A DNA stretch of 64,000 nt from the NCBI GenBank assembly GCA_016790705.1, contig JAEUOT010000043.1:1-64000 (forward strand), written 5' to 3'. The notes under the pieces were generated by a model. It was not told the DNA's origin. It searched no databases and was given only the letters and a program-made list of their open reading frames with translations. Positions 28,138 through 38,127 of this stretch are shown here, in pieces (position 1 is the stretch's first letter; each line of letters opens with the position of its first letter). This stretch comes from Hydrogenophaga sp. (GTDB lineage: Bacteria; Pseudomonadota; Gammaproteobacteria; Burkholderiales; Burkholderiaceae_C). The translations under genes and the position numbers were made by a program.

Positions 28138-28833
28138 ATGAAGTACCGCCTCAAGGTCGCCGCCGCCGTGTTGATTTCGCTGGGCGCCAGTCACGCGCGC
28201 GCCACCGGCATCCCCGTGATCGATGTTGCCAACCTGTTCCAGGCGGTGCAACAGGTGATCAACGACATCACCCAGATCAACAACCAGATTCGCCAGATCC
28301 GACAACTTCAAGCCCAGATCGACAGCATCAACGGAATGCGCAACCTGGGCGACGTGTTCAACAACCCGCTGCTCAAGAACTACATCCCGGCCGAGGCCTA
28401 CACCTACCTCAATGCCATCAATACCTCTGGGTACGACGGCCTCAACGCCACGGCCAAAGCCCTGCGCGATGTCGGCATGCTCTACAACTGCCTGGACCGC
28501 AGCGGCGATGCGCGCACCGAGTGCCAGGCCGCCCTGGCGCAGCCCTACCAGCAGAAAGGCCTTCTGCAAGACGCGATGAAGTCGGCCGCCATGCGGCTGG
28601 AGCAGATCCAGTCTCTGATGACCCAGATCAACGCCACCGAAGACCAGAAGTCGGTGCAGGAGATTCAGGCGCGCATCGGCGCCGAGAACGCCCTGCTGGC
28701 GCACGAGACCTCACAAATCCAGATGCTGCAGGGCATGGCCGACAGCGAGGAGCGCATCGCCCGAAGCCGTGAGCGCGAACGCCAGTACCAGATGCTGGGT
28801 CGGACCGGCAAGGTCTCCGACTTCCTGCCGTAA
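28138..28833 (+). CDS. virB5: VirB5-like minor pilus component
   Basis: 231 residues from the ATG at 28138 (AAGGAG upstream). A signal peptide ends at ASHARA (about residue 21). The mature protein is helical, with QQVINDITQINNQIRQIRQLQAQIDSIN in part as a coiled coil and another helix near the C-terminus, as in VirB5/TraC. It caps the pilus and aids contact with the recipient. Confidence 0.85.
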   Translation: MKYRLKVAAAVLISLGASHARATGIPVIDVANLFQAVQQVINDITQINNQIRQIRQLQAQIDSINGMRNLGDVFNNPLLKNYIPAEAYTYLNAINTSGYDGLNATAKALRDVGMLYNCLDRSGDARTECQAALAQPYQQKGLLQDAMKSAAMRLEQIQSLMTQINATEDQKSVQEIQARIGAENALLAHETSQIQMLQGMADSEERIARSRERERQYQMLGRTGKVSDFLP

Positions 28834-28856
28834 GCACCACACCACCGGAGTCCCCC

Positions 28857-29624
28857 ATGAGTGCCATCCTGATGTCGGGTGAGGCCGCCGCATGGCCGAA
28901 ACAGCCCAAAACGCCCGTGCCGAAGCCTGAAACTCCGTCGCTGCAGGCCAATCGGGAGTGGGAAATCGACCGCGCGCTGATGCTGGAGCGCTCCGAGAGT
29001 CGGGCCTGGGCCGCCGCTGCCGCTGGTCTGGCGATTGGCCTGATCGGCATCGCGGCGGTCTTCGTGCAGGGGCCGCTGCGCAAGGTGGTGGAAATCCCCA
29101 TCGTGGTGGACCGGGTGACCGGTGAAACCACCATCCAGCAGCGCCTGAGCGAAGAAACCATTCCCGCCATGGAGGCGCTGGACAAGCACAACCTGGCCAT
29201 GTTCGTGCGTTCCCGCGAAGCCTACAGCTGGATGTTCCTGCAGCGGGACTTTGACCAGGTGGCCCGCATGGCAGTGCCCGCCGTCTTCGCGGAATACAAC
29301 CGCCAGTTCGAGGGCGATGGGGCATTGCAGAAGAAGGTGGGCTCCACCGAAGAATGGCGCATCAACATCGTCGGTGTGCGGCTGCGCGCATCGGGGCGCA
29401 GCGGCAACCAGAGCGACGCCACCGTCACCTACGACAAGGTCGTCCGCATGACTGACCGCAATCTGCCGGATGTGACCACGCGCCACGTGGCCAGCGTGGT
29501 CTACCAGTACCAACCCAAGGTGCTGGCCAAAGAGGCGGACCGGCTGGAGAACCCCTTTGGTTTCGTGGTCACGGCCTACCGGTCCGATCCCGAGATCAAC
29601 ACCCCGACCGGAGCGAAGCCATGA
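28857..29624 (+). CDS. virB8: VirB8-like inner membrane assembly factor
   Basis: 255 residues: a cytoplasmic N-terminus, one membrane segment (about residues 56-76, AAAGLAIGLIGIAAVFV), then the periplasmic VirB8 domain with the AMEALDKHNLAMFVRSREAYSW and ATVTYDKVVR features. It nucleates assembly of the secretion core. The stop overlaps the virB9 start (ATGA). Confidence 0.9.
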   Translation: MSAILMSGEAAAWPKQPKTPVPKPETPSLQANREWEIDRALMLERSESRAWAAAAAGLAIGLIGIAAVFVQGPLRKVVEIPIVVDRVTGETTIQQRLSEETIPAMEALDKHNLAMFVRSREAYSWMFLQRDFDQVARMAVPAVFAEYNRQFEGDGALQKKVGSTEEWRINIVGVRLRASGRSGNQSDATVTYDKVVRMTDRNLPDVTTRHVASVVYQYQPKVLAKEADRLENPFGFVVTAYRSDPEINTPTGAKP

Positions 29625-30541
29625 ACCTCTTGGTACTTCCCTTGGTACTGGTGCCATTGACCTTGGCCCCTCTGCATGCCTCTGCAGCCCAGCCCAACGA
29701 CAAAGCCGACCCACGCCTGCGCGAGGTGGTCTACGACGCCAACGCGGTGGTCACCGTACCGGTCAAACGCGGCATGGTGACGCTGGTGGAGTTCGATCCG
29801 GGCGAAGTCATCGCCGAAGTGGCGGTCGGCCAGGGCGGCGATTGCAGCAAGACCGACGCTGCCTGGTGTGTGGCCGCCCAGCCGGGCGGGCGCCACCTGT
29901 ACGTCAAAGCCAAGTCCTCCGCCGATGCGCCCAACAACCTGGCGGTGATCACCGACCGGCGATCACACACGCTGCGCTTCGTGGTGCTCTCGGACAGTGA
30001 CCGCCAGCCGCCGGTCTATCGCCTGGCCATACGGTCTCCGAAGCCGGCGGCAGCCACACCCAGTCTCGCGGATCGAGAACAGGCCGCACTGGCAAACCTG
30101 CCCCCGATTCCTCCCCCACCGACCGCCCAGCAGATCGTGGCGGAGCGACTGGCGGCCAAGCCCTCCGTGCTCAACACCCAGTACGCGCTGGCCGAGGGCG
30201 CCGGATCGGCGGACATCGTCCCCACGCTGGTCTACGACGACGGCCGGTTCACCTACCTCCGCTTCCCAGGCAATCGCGAGGTGCCCGCCGTCTTCCACGT
30301 CCTTGGCGACGGCAGCGAAACCCTGGTCAACGCCCGCATGGAGGACGACACCCTGGTGGTGGATCGGGTCAGCCGCCGCCTGATATTGCGTGCCGGATCG
30401 GCGGTGGTGGGCCTCTGGAACGAAGCCTTCGATCTGGAGGGCTCGCCGGCCAAAGGCTCCACCACGGTGCCGGGCGTGCAACGGGTTCTGAAATCCGATG
30501 CCGCCGTTTCGTCGCCCTCAACGCTAGGAGCCAAGCCATGA
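29621..30541 (+). CDS. virB9: VirB9-like outer core component
   Basis: 306 residues with a signal peptide (cleavage near HASAAQ, residue 24). It has the two VirB9/CagX halves: N-terminal DPRLREVVYDANAVVTVPVKRG and C-terminal PTLVYDDGRFTYLRFPGNREVPAVF, the second being the region that contacts VirB7 and VirB10 at the outer membrane. Overlaps virB8 and virB10 by 4 bp each. Confidence 0.92.
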   Translation: MNLLVLPLVLVPLTLAPLHASAAQPNDKADPRLREVVYDANAVVTVPVKRGMVTLVEFDPGEVIAEVAVGQGGDCSKTDAAWCVAAQPGGRHLYVKAKSSADAPNNLAVITDRRSHTLRFVVLSDSDRQPPVYRLAIRSPKPAAATPSLADREQAALANLPPIPPPPTAQQIVAERLAAKPSVLNTQYALAEGAGSADIVPTLVYDDGRFTYLRFPGNREVPAVFHVLGDGSETLVNARMEDDTLVVDRVSRRLILRAGSAVVGLWNEAFDLEGSPAKGSTTVPGVQRVLKSDAAVSSPSTLGAKP

Positions 30542-31857
30542 CCGAGCACACTCAAGGTTCGTCAGAGCCGAGCGAAGCGCCATCGCCACCGGAGAGTGGC
30601 AACACCATCAGTCCCCTGCCGGGCGAAGCGGGCATCCCCAACGTGGCCCGGCGGCAACCGCTGAACCTGTCCTGGAAGAACATCTCGGTCATCGGCCTGG
30701 TGGTGCTCATGGTGACAGCGATGTGCATCCTGTACGGGTACCGCTACTTCGCCAGCAACGGTGATGCGGAGAAGGACAAGTCGTTGCTGCGGGATCGCCC
30801 ATCGGCCGCGGGAGCAGGCACCCGGCAACTGGACATGACCCAACCGGTCCAGCCTCGTGTTCCGGCATTGGTGCCTACACCCGCAGAGGCGGCCGACCCC
30901 ATCAGCTTGAGGCATTCGGGCACGGCCGCCCCATCCGGACCCAAGACCCTGTCACCGGACGACGCGCCCGTGCTGGTGGTGTCTTCCCGCCCGGGTGGCA
31001 TCCCTGGCAACAGCGCCGACACAACGCAGACATCCAACGATCCGGCAACCTCCACGTCTAGGCAATTGCAGGACTACCAGCGCCGGCTGCAAGGGCTTCT
31101 CGACAACTTGACCCAGGGCAACGCCTTGCCGGCCGGTCTGGGCGCTGCAGCCAATGCGTCTCCGCAACCGACAGACAACGATCTCAACCCACGATCGGCC
31201 GTCGCAGGTCTGTTCGGCGGCGAGCTGCAGGGCTCCGCCACACCACGCGTGAAAGCCTCCACCTTGGGCGACCGCAGCCTCACCTTGCCCAAAGGCACGG
31301 CCTTCAACTGCGCCCTCAAGACCCGGGTCATCAGTGCCACCTCGGGCCTGGTGGGCTGCCAGGTCCAGCGCGACGTGTACAGCGACAACGGCCGGGTGCT
31401 GCTGATCGAGCGCGGATCACACATGGATGGCGAATACCGCATCGCCTCGGTCCGGCCCGGCACGGTCCGCATCCCGGTGCTGTGGACCCGCATTCGGACG
31501 CCGAACGGCGTCACGGTGGACATCGACTCCCCCGGCACCGGGCAACTCGGTGAGTCGGGCATCGACGGTCACGTGGACAACCGGTGGGGCGACCGCATCG
31601 GCGCCGCCATGCTGCTCTCGCTGATCGACGACTCCGTCAAGCTGGTCATCCAGAACCAGATGCAGGCCCGCGAGGCTGACACCGTCGTCCTGCCGTCCAC
31701 CACGGAAAACACCAGCAAGCTGGCCGAAAAGGTGCTCGACAGCACCATCAACATCCCGCCCCTGATCTACCAGAACCAGGGCGGCATCGTGGGCATCTAC
31801 GTCGCGCGCGACGTGGACTTTTCTTCGGTTTACGCATTGCAGCCGGTGACGCGATGA
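30538..31857 (+). CDS. virB10: VirB10-like core component (TonB-like)
   Basis: 439 residues. A cytoplasmic, Ser/Pro-rich N-terminus is followed by one inner-membrane helix (about residues 43-62, ISVIGLVVLMVTAMCILYGY). A long Pro-rich periplasmic linker leads to the C-terminal beta-barrel domain, with TAFNCALKTRVISATSGLVGC, GRVLLIERGSHMDGEY and the GRIGAAMLLS-like antenna region. It spans both membranes and passes energy to the outer pore. Overlaps virB9 and virB11 by 4 bp each. Confidence 0.92.
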   Translation: MTEHTQGSSEPSEAPSPPESGNTISPLPGEAGIPNVARRQPLNLSWKNISVIGLVVLMVTAMCILYGYRYFASNGDAEKDKSLLRDRPSAAGAGTRQLDMTQPVQPRVPALVPTPAEAADPISLRHSGTAAPSGPKTLSPDDAPVLVVSSRPGGIPGNSADTTQTSNDPATSTSRQLQDYQRRLQGLLDNLTQGNALPAGLGAAANASPQPTDNDLNPRSAVAGLFGGELQGSATPRVKASTLGDRSLTLPKGTAFNCALKTRVISATSGLVGCQVQRDVYSDNGRVLLIERGSHMDGEYRIASVRPGTVRIPVLWTRIRTPNGVTVDIDSPGTGQLGESGIDGHVDNRWGDRIGAAMLLSLIDDSVKLVIQNQMQAREADTVVLPSTTENTSKLAEKVLDSTINIPPLIYQNQGGIVGIYVARDVDFSSVYALQPVTR

Positions 31858-32999
31858 ACTCCGAGGTAGACCTCCTCTTGTCCTTCTTCGCGGACCCGCA
31901 GCCCGACGGCTGGTGCGGCGATGCGACTTCGGTCGTCGAGTTCCTGCGCCCGCTGCGCGAACAGCTGGACGCACCTGGCGTGCTGGAAGTGTGCGTGAAC
32001 CGCCCCGGTGAACTGCAGGTGGAGACCGTGCAAGGCTGGCAGCGCGTGGAAGCGCCGGCCATGACGCAAGAACGCTGCCTCTCCCTGGCCACGGCCGTGG
32101 CCACCTACTGCGACCAGCAGATCAACCAGGAGCGGCCCCTGCTGTCGGCCACGCTGCCCAGCGGCGAGCGCATCCAGTTCGTCATTCCGCCTGCGGTGAC
32201 GCGCAACACCGTGGCGATCACCGTGCGCAAGCCGTCCGACCTGATCAAGCGGCTGACCGACTTTGAAAGCGAAGGTCTGTTCAACAGGATCGGCGAGCGC
32301 GCCGCCTTGGGTGCGGAAGACGACGGACTCCAGCCGTTCCAGAAGCAGTTGCTCGCGCTGAAAGCGGCCGGTCGGTACGGGGAGTTTCTTCGCCTTGCGG
32401 TGCAGAAGCACCAGACCATCGTGGTCAGCGGCAAGACGGGCTCGGGCAAGACCACCTTCATGAAGGGACTGGTCGAGGAAGTCCCGCTCCATGAGCGCCT
32501 GATCACCATCCAGGACACGGCCGAACTCACCATCCCCCACCACCCGAACGTGGTGCACCTGTTCTACAGCAAGGACGCCCAGGGCACCGCGCGCGTGACG
32601 GCCAAGTCGCTGCTGGAAGCCTGCCTGCGCATGAAGCCCGACCGCATCTTCCTGGCCGAGCTGCGTGGCGAAGAGTGTTTCTCCTTCATCCGTCTGGCCG
32701 CGTCCGGCCACCCTGGCAGCATCACCAGCGTGCATGCAGGCAGTTGCGCGCTGGCGCTGGAACAGATGTCGCTCATGATCCGCGAGAGCGGTGCGGGTGG
32801 TGGCCTGCGACTGGACGAGATCAAGGGCCTTCTGGGCATCGTGATCGATGTCATCGTGCAGTTCAACCGGGATGAACGGGGTCGCTTCATCTCCGAGATC
32901 ACTTACGAGCCGCGCCGCAAGCGTTTCACCACCGACGACAAGCGCTCTGGCAACGCAACCGATGAGCAAGCCGGCCTATTTGACGGAGCGCCGACATGA
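31854..32999 (+). CDS. virB11: VirB11-like hexameric ATPase
   Basis: 381 residues. Walker A SGKTGSGKTT (residues 192-201), the Asp box IQDTAEL, the LRMKPDRIFLAELRG Walker B region, and the His box with GHPGSITSVHAGS are all present. It acts at the cytoplasmic face, switching the machine between pilus building and DNA export. Overlaps virD4 by 4 bp. Confidence 0.93.
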   Translation: MNSEVDLLLSFFADPQPDGWCGDATSVVEFLRPLREQLDAPGVLEVCVNRPGELQVETVQGWQRVEAPAMTQERCLSLATAVATYCDQQINQERPLLSATLPSGERIQFVIPPAVTRNTVAITVRKPSDLIKRLTDFESEGLFNRIGERAALGAEDDGLQPFQKQLLALKAAGRYGEFLRLAVQKHQTIVVSGKTGSGKTTFMKGLVEEVPLHERLITIQDTAELTIPHHPNVVHLFYSKDAQGTARVTAKSLLEACLRMKPDRIFLAELRGEECFSFIRLAASGHPGSITSVHAGSCALALEQMSLMIRESGAGGGLRLDEIKGLLGIVIDVIVQFNRDERGRFISEITYEPRRKRFTTDDKRSGNATDEQAGLFDGAPT

Positions 33000-35026
33000 A
33001 CGCGTCCTTGGCCCTTCCCATGGCGTCTTGGCCGACTGCGCGTAAGGTCGCGGCCGGTGTTTTCATGCTCGTCGGGATCGCTGCGCTGGTGGTCGCGGCG
33101 CTGTACCTGTCGGGCGTGCTGTTCCTGGTCTTCAGCAAGGCAAACCCCAGGCTTGCGGGCTGGAACAGCATCCTTGACTACTGGCAGCTCTATGCCGATG
33201 TGCCAGTGCTTCGGCGGCGGCTGCTCACGGCCATAGGCATGGCAGGCTTTGCCACGCTGATCGTGCTGCCGGGCACCCTGTGCGCCGCCAGCCGCCCGCG
33301 CCGCGCCTTGCATGGCGATGCCCGCTTCGCCTCCACCGCGGAAGTCAAGCGTGCCGGACTTCTGCTGACCGACCAGCAAGTCAACACCCCGCGCATCCTG
33401 ATTGGCCGCTTCCGTGGCCACTTCCTGGCCCTGCCTGGCCAGCTCTCGGTCATGCTGTCTGCCCCCACCCGCAGCGGAAAGGGTGTCGGCGTGGTGGTGC
33501 CCAACCTGTTGAACTGGCCAGATTCCGTGGTCGTGCTCGACATCAAGGGCGAGAACCACGCCATCACCGCAGGCTACAGGACGAAGCACCAACAGACGGT
33601 CTACGCCTTCTCCCCCTTCGACGAAGAAGCCCGCAGCCACCGCTGGAATCCGCTCACTGCGGTCCGCACCAGCCCCTTGCACCGCGTGGGTGACCTGCTG
33701 GGCATCGGCCAGGTTTTCTACCCCAACGACGGCAGCGGCACATCGTCTGAAGCATTCTTCAACGACCAAGCACGCAACCTCTTTCTCGGTCTGGGCCTGC
33801 TGTTGCTCGAAACGCCCGAGCTGCCCCGCACGGTCGGTGAGATGCTGCGTCAGTCGTCCGGCCAGGGGCGACCATTGAAAGAACACCTCAACGGGCTGAT
33901 CAATCAACGCAAGGAAGCCGGCAAACCGTTTTCAGATGAATGCCTGGATGCCCTGCAGCGCCTGTTATGCAACTCGGAAAACACGCTTTCCAGCGTGGTG
34001 GCTACCTTCCACGCGCCACTGACGATCTTTGCGGACGCTGTGGTCGATGCCGCGACCAGCGCCGACGACTTCGACCTCAGCCAGCTGCGTCGCCAGCACA
34101 TGTCGGTCTATGTGCGCATCCCACCGCACCGGCTGGCCAGCGCCCGGCCGCTGCTCACCCTGTTTTTCTCCCAGCTGGTCAGCCTCAACACGCAGCAGTT
34201 GCCTGAGCATGACCCGTCACTCAAGTACCAGTGCCTGCTGGTCAACGACGAGTTCACCGCCATGGGCCGCGTGGGGATCATCACGTACTCGGCCGCCTTC
34301 CTGGCCGGCTACAACCTACGACTGCTCACCGTGGTCCAGGCCATGTCGCAGCTTGACGCGGTCTATGGCGACAAGGAAGCCCGCACCTTCGCCACCAACC
34401 ACGGCCTGCAGATCCTTTTTGCCCCTCGCGAACAGCGCGACGCCGACGAATACAGCGCCATGCTCGGACACTTCACGGAGCGCGTCACCTCCCGGGGACG
34501 TAGTCGCTCCTTCAGCGGTCACGGGCACAGCTCGGTCAGCCGCAACGAGAGCGAACAGCGCCGGTCCCTGCTCTTGCCACAAGAGTTCAAGGAACTGGGC
34601 TCGGAACGGCTGGTGGTGATCTGCGAGAACTGCAAACCCATCCTCGGCGAGAAGATCCGCTACTTCCAGGACCCGGCGTTCACCTCACGTCTACTGCCTG
34701 CCCCAGAGATAGCCGTCATGAAGATGGACCTCCACCAGGCCAAGGTGCAGCAGCGCTGGCGATATGCAGACGACGAACTCGACGCGGAAAGCAGCACCCT
34801 CGATGTCGATGCGCTGGTTCACGACATTCATCTTCCCAAGGAAGCTATGAACGGCCCCGTCGACAAAGCTGCCGACGCCTTCCTCGGCGCCTTTGAAGTA
34901 GCGCCCAACGACCCATCTTCTGGTGGTTCCATCGAACCCACAAGCGATGAATCACCTTCAGGCCGGACTGCTGGAACACCCCCGGATGAAACACGCGAAC
35001 TGACCACCTTGGGAGAACGCTCATGA
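32996..35026 (+). CDS. virD4: VirD4-like coupling protein
   Basis: 676 residues. Two N-terminal membrane helices (about 18-43 and 75-95) are followed by the RecA-like motor: Walker A SAPTRSGKGVG (155-165), Walker B CLLVNDEFTAMGR, and GLQILFAPREQRDADEYS. The C-terminal 100 residues are acidic and probably disordered, a place where substrate signals can bind. It brings the relaxase-DNA complex to the secretion channel. Overlaps virB11 and the lipoprotein gene by 4 bp. Confidence 0.93.
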   Translation: MNASLALPMASWPTARKVAAGVFMLVGIAALVVAALYLSGVLFLVFSKANPRLAGWNSILDYWQLYADVPVLRRRLLTAIGMAGFATLIVLPGTLCAASRPRRALHGDARFASTAEVKRAGLLLTDQQVNTPRILIGRFRGHFLALPGQLSVMLSAPTRSGKGVGVVVPNLLNWPDSVVVLDIKGENHAITAGYRTKHQQTVYAFSPFDEEARSHRWNPLTAVRTSPLHRVGDLLGIGQVFYPNDGSGTSSEAFFNDQARNLFLGLGLLLLETPELPRTVGEMLRQSSGQGRPLKEHLNGLINQRKEAGKPFSDECLDALQRLLCNSENTLSSVVATFHAPLTIFADAVVDAATSADDFDLSQLRRQHMSVYVRIPPHRLASARPLLTLFFSQLVSLNTQQLPEHDPSLKYQCLLVNDEFTAMGRVGIITYSAAFLAGYNLRLLTVVQAMSQLDAVYGDKEARTFATNHGLQILFAPREQRDADEYSAMLGHFTERVTSRGRSRSFSGHGHSSVSRNESEQRRSLLLPQEFKELGSERLVVICENCKPILGEKIRYFQDPAFTSRLLPAPEIAVMKMDLHQAKVQQRWRYADDELDAESSTLDVDALVHDIHLPKEAMNGPVDKAADAFLGAFEVAPNDPSSGGSIEPTSDESPSGRTAGTPPDETRELTTLGERS

Positions 35027-35667
35027 CCGACCAGATTTCTCGCCTCGTCCTGATCACGATGTACTCCGCAGCGCTCTGCGCCTGCACCTCGCCGCCCAAG
35101 CCACCCACCGTTGACGAATCACAGAAGCGGCCCGCCAACGCGCAGATGGCCATCGAGCTGCAGGTGTGCAAAAACGATCTGCAGAACACCCGCATCCAGG
35201 CCAACGAATCCGACCGCCTCGCCGAAACCACAACCGCCACGCTGGTGCACATGGCCGCGCGCCAGCATCTGATGGCGTCGATCCAGGAGAAAGCGCAAGC
35301 CAACACAGTTCGCATCGTGCACTTCGGGTTCAACAGCACCCGGGTGTCGATCCCCACCGAGGAAGCTTCGGCTCTGGTGGAAGAGGCCAAGGCCGCGCCG
35401 CTCGTGGTGCTGAGGGGTCGCACCGACGGCACCACCGACTCTTCCACCGAAAGCCGCATCGCGCAGGCAAGGGCCAACGCCGTGCGTGACTACCTGATCG
35501 CTGCCGGCGTGGACCACGCTCGCATCCGCACCACCCACCAGCCCAGTGGCGACCACCTCGCCGACAACGGTAAACAGCACGGCAGGAATCTCAACCGACG
35601 GGTCGAGATCGAGGTGTACCGGGTGCCACCGGTCTCCGTCCAGGCCCCTGCCCCACCCCAGCCCTGA
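35023..35667 (+). CDS. OmpA-C-like lipoprotein of the transfer operon
   Basis: 214 residues. The N-terminus LVLITMYSAALCACTS ends in a probable lipobox (LCAC, lipidated at about residue 25). Residues 95-205 are an OmpA C-terminal peptidoglycan-binding domain, ending in a segment that reads NGKQHGRNLNRRVEIEVYR. The protein probably anchors the transfer channel to peptidoglycan; a VirB7-like stabilising role is possible, since no other VirB7 is seen in the operon, but this is inference. Overlaps virD4 by 4 bp. Confidence 0.78.
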   Translation: MTDQISRLVLITMYSAALCACTSPPKPPTVDESQKRPANAQMAIELQVCKNDLQNTRIQANESDRLAETTTATLVHMAARQHLMASIQEKAQANTVRIVHFGFNSTRVSIPTEEASALVEEAKAAPLVVLRGRTDGTTDSSTESRIAQARANAVRDYLIAAGVDHARIRTTHQPSGDHLADNGKQHGRNLNRRVEIEVYRVPPVSVQAPAPPQP

Positions 35668-35708
35668 CACGCCCCTCGTGCTGGAAACAACCACCCAAGG
35701 AGACCACC

Positions 35709-36878
35709 ATGGATGACGGAACTTCACCGGCCCGGCGCGTGGATTTGCCCACGGCAAACACCATTTCCACCCTGGGCGGCACAGTGGAACCAGTGGATCG
35801 CGCCGCCATCGCCATCCGGACCTTCCAGACACCCGAGCGTGAGCCGGGCGAACGGTACGAGTTGCGTGACCCGTTCGCCGAACTCACCTACCGCACGAAC
35901 CGTTACGAAGACATGGTGGCCAAAGCCGACCAGCTCGGCGCCAACCGGTTCGTCGTCGTGGATGTGCGCGGGCAAAAGTCCTTCATTCACAAGATCGATG
36001 GCCAATGGCAGCGGGATCAAGCCCCTGATGTCCAGCCCCCAACGACCGACCCGCAAGCGAAAACGACAAACCCCGAAACGGTACGCCAGCCCGCTGAGTC
36101 GAAGATCATCCCCATGCCCGCCAAAGACAAGGGGGTCAAAGCCCCGGAAGCTTCCAGCCCGCAAGCCAGCGCCCGAATAGACGCACAGGCCGAGCGTGAA
36201 GCCCTCGTCGCACGGCTGGAGTCGGCACTGATGGACCGATACATCATCAAGCGCGCCCCGGTCACCCTTGGCGACGTCAGCATTGGCCTCACCGAGTACC
36301 GCTTCCGGGGTGACACATCACGCATCGCGTTCACCGAATCCACCTTCCGGCTGGCCACCGACACAAACAGCCCATCCGTTGCCAGATCTATGGTTGATGT
36401 CGCAGAGGCCCGAAACTGGCACTCCCTGCGCATCACAGGCAGCGAGGATTTCAGGCGCCTCGTCTGGCTGGAGGCCGCTGCACGCGGTGTCAAAACCCTG
36501 GGCTACGAGCCCAACCCCGCCGACCTGGATCGGCTCAAGGTGGAACGGGAACAACGCCTGAGCAACCGCATTGAACCTGCCCGGGAAGCCTCCACCGCAC
36601 AGGACGCCAACACCGCTGACAAGCCATCCAGCCGTGGCGGCGGCGGACGCAAAACCGTTCTGGCAGCCATTGAAGCCATCCTGGTGGCCAATCGGATACC
36701 CGAGAAAAGGCGCGAGGCCATCATGGTGGCGGCAGCCGAGAAGCTTGCCCAGCGCACCCGCGACGGTCTGGTGCACAAGGTCAAGGTCTACGACAAGAGC
36801 GCTCCCTCCCAGCGTCCTGTCGTGACTCCTCGGCAAGAACCACAACACTCGCGTGAACGGGCGGCTCCCGCACGCTGA
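35709..36878 (+). CDS. LPD7-domain conjugation-associated protein
   Basis: 389 residues, soluble. Residues about 35-100 form a small domain (AELTYRTNRYEDMVAKADQ, RFVVVDVRGQKSFIHK). After a disordered linker, residues about 175-280 match the large polyvalent protein-associated domain LPD7: VTLGDVSIGLTEYRFRGD, FRLATDTNSPSVARSMVDVA, WHSLRITGSEDFRRLVWLEA, and GVKTLGYEPNPADL. In other elements LPD7 is fused to relaxases; here it stands alone, 41 bp after the lipoprotein gene. It probably works in DNA processing or protection of the transferred strand; exact role unknown. Confidence 0.72.
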   Translation: MDDGTSPARRVDLPTANTISTLGGTVEPVDRAAIAIRTFQTPEREPGERYELRDPFAELTYRTNRYEDMVAKADQLGANRFVVVDVRGQKSFIHKIDGQWQRDQAPDVQPPTTDPQAKTTNPETVRQPAESKIIPMPAKDKGVKAPEASSPQASARIDAQAEREALVARLESALMDRYIIKRAPVTLGDVSIGLTEYRFRGDTSRIAFTESTFRLATDTNSPSVARSMVDVAEARNWHSLRITGSEDFRRLVWLEAAARGVKTLGYEPNPADLDRLKVEREQRLSNRIEPAREASTAQDANTADKPSSRGGGGRKTVLAAIEAILVANRIPEKRREAIMVAAAEKLAQRTRDGLVHKVKVYDKSAPSQRPVVTPRQEPQHSRERAAPAR

Positions 36879-36888
36879 GGCTGGCGCG

Positions 36889-38127
36889 GTGGACGATCCC
36901 CCAGAATCAACTTCCACCTACTTGATAGGTGGTCGCAGCTGGGCAATGCATACGCCCGGATTCGCCCATGCCATTGCCGAGGCCTACGCGAACCACCAGC
37001 GCCCCCGCTGTTTGTGCCGTCCAGATGGCGACGGCATCGAGATGTACGTCGCCCGCTTGATGAACGGCTACATCGTCAAGCGCATGCCCAATACCGGGAG
37101 TCAGCATGCCACTGCATGCCCTTCCTATGAACTGCCTTCCGATCTGTCGGGCCTGGGCCAACTGGTCGGTACGGCCATTGTGGAAAACCCCTCGACGGGC
37201 GAAACGGCATTGAAGCTCGACTTCCCATTGTCCAAACTGCCCGGCAGGTCGTCCCAACCACCCGCCGCCAGCGCTTCGCCCAATATCGCATCCCAAGGTC
37301 AGAAGCTCAGTCTGCGCGCCCTGCTCCACTACCTGTGGGACCAGGCCGAACTGACCCACTGGCACCCGGGGTTCGCGGGCAAACGGAACTGGGCCATCGT
37401 CCGTCGGCACCTGCTTTCAGCCGCAGCGCACAAGTTCACACATGGCAGCGAACTGCAGAGCCGCCTGTATGTGCCCGAAGTGTTCTCGGTAGAGCATCGC
37501 GCCCCCATCAATGCGCGCCGCCTCGCCGAATGGACCAGCGCCTTGGCGCACCCCGGCAAACCCAGTCAACTCATGCTGCTGATCGGCGAAGTCAAAGAAA
37601 TCGTGCCATCGCGGTACGGTTTCAGAGCGGTCATCAAACATATCCCCGATCAAGCCTTCGCCATCGACGAGCGCTTGTTCCGCCAGCTGGAGCGCCGATT
37701 TGCAGGCGAGCTGGCACTTTGGGGAGCCTTCGATTCCATCCATCTGGTCATGGTCGGGACCTTCTGCGTCAGCTATTCAGGGCTGCCCACCATCGACTCC
37801 CTCTCGCTGGTCACCTTCACCCCGGAATGGATTCCGGTGGACAGCCCGCAGGAGGCCCACCTCGTCCGATCCCTGGTCAGCTGCCGACGAAGCTTTGTGA
37901 AGACCCTTCGGTACAACCTGTGCGCGGGCACCGACATGGCCAGCGCCGTGCTCACCGACCTGGGCGAACCGGTCGAGCTGTACATCGCAACGGAAAGCGA
38001 CTCCGGCGAAGAAAACCCGGGTTTGCCTTCTCAAGATCGTGATCTGCCCGTCCAGCGGTGGGAGTGGCACCCATCCCGACAGACCCTTCCCCCGTTCCCG
38101 ACCGTCAAAAGGGAAGCCCTCGCGTGA
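36889..38127 (+). CDS. DUF1173 family protein
   Basis: 412 residues from the GTG at 36889, chosen because TGAGG lies 8 bases upstream; an earlier GTG at 36853 would overlap the previous gene by 26 bp. The N-terminal zinc-ribbon-like part is clear: RPRCLCRPDG, MYVARLMNGYIVKRMPNTG, then HATACPSYE. The rest is family-specific (LWDQAELTHWHPGFAGKRNW). DUF1173 proteins are found in ICEs and plasmids next to transfer genes; no activity is known. It ends the transfer operon before the restriction island. Confidence 0.8.
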   Translation: MDDPPESTSTYLIGGRSWAMHTPGFAHAIAEAYANHQRPRCLCRPDGDGIEMYVARLMNGYIVKRMPNTGSQHATACPSYELPSDLSGLGQLVGTAIVENPSTGETALKLDFPLSKLPGRSSQPPAASASPNIASQGQKLSLRALLHYLWDQAELTHWHPGFAGKRNWAIVRRHLLSAAAHKFTHGSELQSRLYVPEVFSVEHRAPINARRLAEWTSALAHPGKPSQLMLLIGEVKEIVPSRYGFRAVIKHIPDQAFAIDERLFRQLERRFAGELALWGAFDSIHLVMVGTFCVSYSGLPTIDSLSLVTFTPEWIPVDSPQEAHLVRSLVSCRRSFVKTLRYNLCAGTDMASAVLTDLGEPVELYIATESDSGEENPGLPSQDRDLPVQRWEWHPSRQTLPPFPTVKREALA

